The notes beneath the pieces are model-generated. The model ran no database searches. It was not told the origin of the DNA and saw only the letters and a program-made list of their open reading frames with translations. A DNA stretch of 5,453 nucleotides from the NCBI GenBank assembly GCA_028288905.1, contig JAQGHJ010000142.1:1-5453 (forward strand), given 5' to 3'. Source of the DNA: Phycisphaerales bacterium (lineage in GTDB: Bacteria; Planctomycetota; Phycisphaerae; Tepidisphaerales; Tepidisphaeraceae). Made by a program: the position numbers and the translations under genes. Below, one piece after another: positions 4,566 through 5,453 of the stretch. Numbering within the stretch: position 1 is the first letter of the stretch; each line of letters begins with the position of its first letter.

Positions 4566-5453
4566 ATGCTCATCGAGAACCTGGAAACCCGTCGGCTCCT
4601 GTCCGTGTCGCTCGACCCGGCCTCGAAGCTGCTGACGATCAACGGCACGAACGACCCGGACGCGATCACGGTCACCGTCCAATCCGGCCAGTTGAAGGTG
4701 ACGGACAACGGCGTCGTCACGACGTTCCCGCTGCCGGCCGTCAAGAAGCTAGCGGTCAACGCCAAGGCCGGGGCGGACGTGGTCACGCTCGCGCCGTCCG
4801 TCCTGCTCCCGTCGGCCATCGACACCGGCACCGGCGCCCCCGGCGGCCAGCCGGGGGACCAGGTACAGGGCGGCGGCGGGAACGACGTCATCTCCGTCAA
4901 GGGCGACTTCGAGACCGTGTCCGGCGGGGCCGGGGACGACGCACTGTACAACTACGGCGGGTTCAACCGCTTGTACGGCGAGGCCGGGAACGACACGCTT
5001 GCCGGCCGGGGCCCGAGCACGATCAGCTCCGAGAGCGGGTACAACGGCGGGGCCGGCGTCGACACGCTCGACTTCAGCGCCGCCACCACCGGGCTCGTCA
5101 TGCGGAACGGCACGTTTGGGTATTACTTCAAGGGCCCGAGCGGGCCGCCGATCGTCAGCGGCGACGCGGCCGACTCCGCCACCTCGTTCGAGAACTTCTA
5201 CGGCGGGGCGGGCGCGGATTACCTCTACGGCACCGACGGGAACAACATCCTCAAGGGCAACGGCGGCAACGACTACCTCGGCGGCGGCGGCGGGGCCGAC
5301 TTCCTGTACGGCGGGGCCGGCCAGAACGCCCTGTTCGGGAACGACGGGAACGACACGTTCTACACCAAGAACGGAATCAAGGACTACCTCGAGGGCGGAG
5401 CCGGCACCGACAAGGCGAATAAGGACGCGATCGACGTCCTGAACAGCGTCGAG
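4566..5453 (+). CDS. LEPR-XLL / RTX-type calcium-binding repeat protein (3' end outside window)
   Basis: The frame is open from ATG 4566 to the last base, giving 296 residues with no stop, so the gene is partial. The N-terminus MLIENLETRRLLSVSL carries an LEPR-XLL-like motif (LETRRLL, 6-12), a short N-terminal signature of large exported planctomycete proteins. No ordinary signal peptide is present. Residues about 14-100 look like a beta-rich segment. Gly/Asp nonapeptides of the RTX type (GGxGxDxUx) follow: GGGGNDVIS (102-110), GGAGDDALY (120-128), GEAGNDTLA (138-146) and GGAGVDTLD (161-169). After a spacer ending in SFENF come six uninterrupted repeats (213-266) and a final GGAGTD (277-282). 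Such repeats fold as a calcium-stabilised beta-roll and are usually extracellular. No protease, lipase or other catalytic domain is visible, so a surface or matrix role is inferred. The ending DAIDVLNSVE resembles the closing segment of such proteins, so the stop may be near. In-frame sequence upstream is open only from 4470 and has no start codon, which supports ATG 4566. Confidence 0.88.
   Translation, partial: MLIENLETRRLLSVSLDPASKLLTINGTNDPDAITVTVQSGQLKVTDNGVVTTFPLPAVKKLAVNAKAGADVVTLAPSVLLPSAIDTGTGAPGGQPGDQVQGGGGNDVISVKGDFETVSGGAGDDALYNYGGFNRLYGEAGNDTLAGRGPSTISSESGYNGGAGVDTLDFSAATTGLVMRNGTFGYYFKGPSGPPIVSGDAADSATSFENFYGGAGADYLYGTDGNNILKGNGGNDYLGGGGGADFLYGGAGQNALFGNDGNDTFYTKNGIKDYLEGGAGTDKANKDAIDVLNSVE
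4869..5003 (+). repeat. First group of RTX-type nonapeptides (spaced)
   Basis: This stretch encodes residues 102-146, with three calcium-binding-type nonapeptides separated by 9-residue gaps (18-residue spacing). Within the gaps the Gly/Asp positions are lost, so the array is partly degenerate compared with the second group. Confidence 0.65.
5202..5363 (+). repeat. Six consecutive RTX-type nonapeptide repeats (27-base period)
   Basis: Residues 213-266 form six perfectly phased nonapeptides: GGAGADYLY, GTDGNNILK, GNGGNDYLG, GGGGADFLY, GGAGQNALF and GNDGNDTFY. Alternating repeats bind calcium in the beta-roll of RTX proteins. The aspartate at position 6 is replaced by Asn in the second and fifth repeats, which may weaken those sites. 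Confidence 0.8.

Noticed and set aside
5202..5363. CRISPR-like array from the regular 27-base period
   Set aside because: The period reflects coding nonapeptide repeats in an open frame; repeats are diverged at DNA level and there are no spacers.
4400..5422. Plus-strand 340-codon open frame over the RTX gene
   Set aside because: It is an Arg-rich frame-shifted shadow of the RTX repeats; the frame starting at 4566 encodes the LEPR-XLL motif and phased Gly/Asp repeats.

Overview
The window is very GC-rich and looks like chromosomal DNA of a planctomycete, most likely from the Gemmataceae (inference). The main evidence is the last gene. Its product begins with an LEPR-XLL-like motif (LETRRLL, residues 6-12) and continues into RTX-type Gly/Asp repeats, an architecture typical of planctomycete surface proteins. 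High GC, GTG and TTG starts, variable Shine-Dalgarno use and GC-rich hairpins between genes fit this.

Layout. (1) 1-165 has no supported gene. It contains a perfect 16-bp hairpin (22-57) that probably ends transcription of the first gene. (2) 166-1608, minus strand: a 480-residue protein of the alkaline phosphatase / nucleotide pyrophosphatase-phosphodiesterase superfamily with unusual metal-site residues. (3) 1609-1897: a divergent intergenic region with a G-quadruplex-type tract, a good sigma-70-like promoter facing right, a leader hairpin and an AGGAG site. (4) 1898-3226, plus strand: a lipoprotein with a PQQ-like (BamB-like) beta-propeller, starting at TTG. (5) 3227-3457: intergenic, with a GGAA-capped hairpin. 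(6) 3458-4327, plus strand: a secreted alpha/beta-hydrolase with a complete Ser-Asp-His triad. (7) 4328-4565: a structured leader with several hairpins, a possible ECF-type promoter and an orphan AGGAGG. (8) 4566 to the window end, plus strand: the LEPR-XLL/RTX protein, 296 residues visible, no stop reached.

Three of the four products have export or surface features: a lipoprotein, a signal-peptide hydrolase and an RTX protein. The phosphodiesterase-like protein has no visible signal peptide. The intergenic gaps of about 230-290 bases, each with its own candidate signals, suggest independently transcribed genes rather than one operon. I see no mobile element, CRISPR array, RNA gene or defence module, and nothing that clearly amounts to an undescribed system. 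The most interesting points are the altered metal site of the phosphodiesterase-like protein, the G-rich tract beside its start, and the structured leader of the RTX gene.
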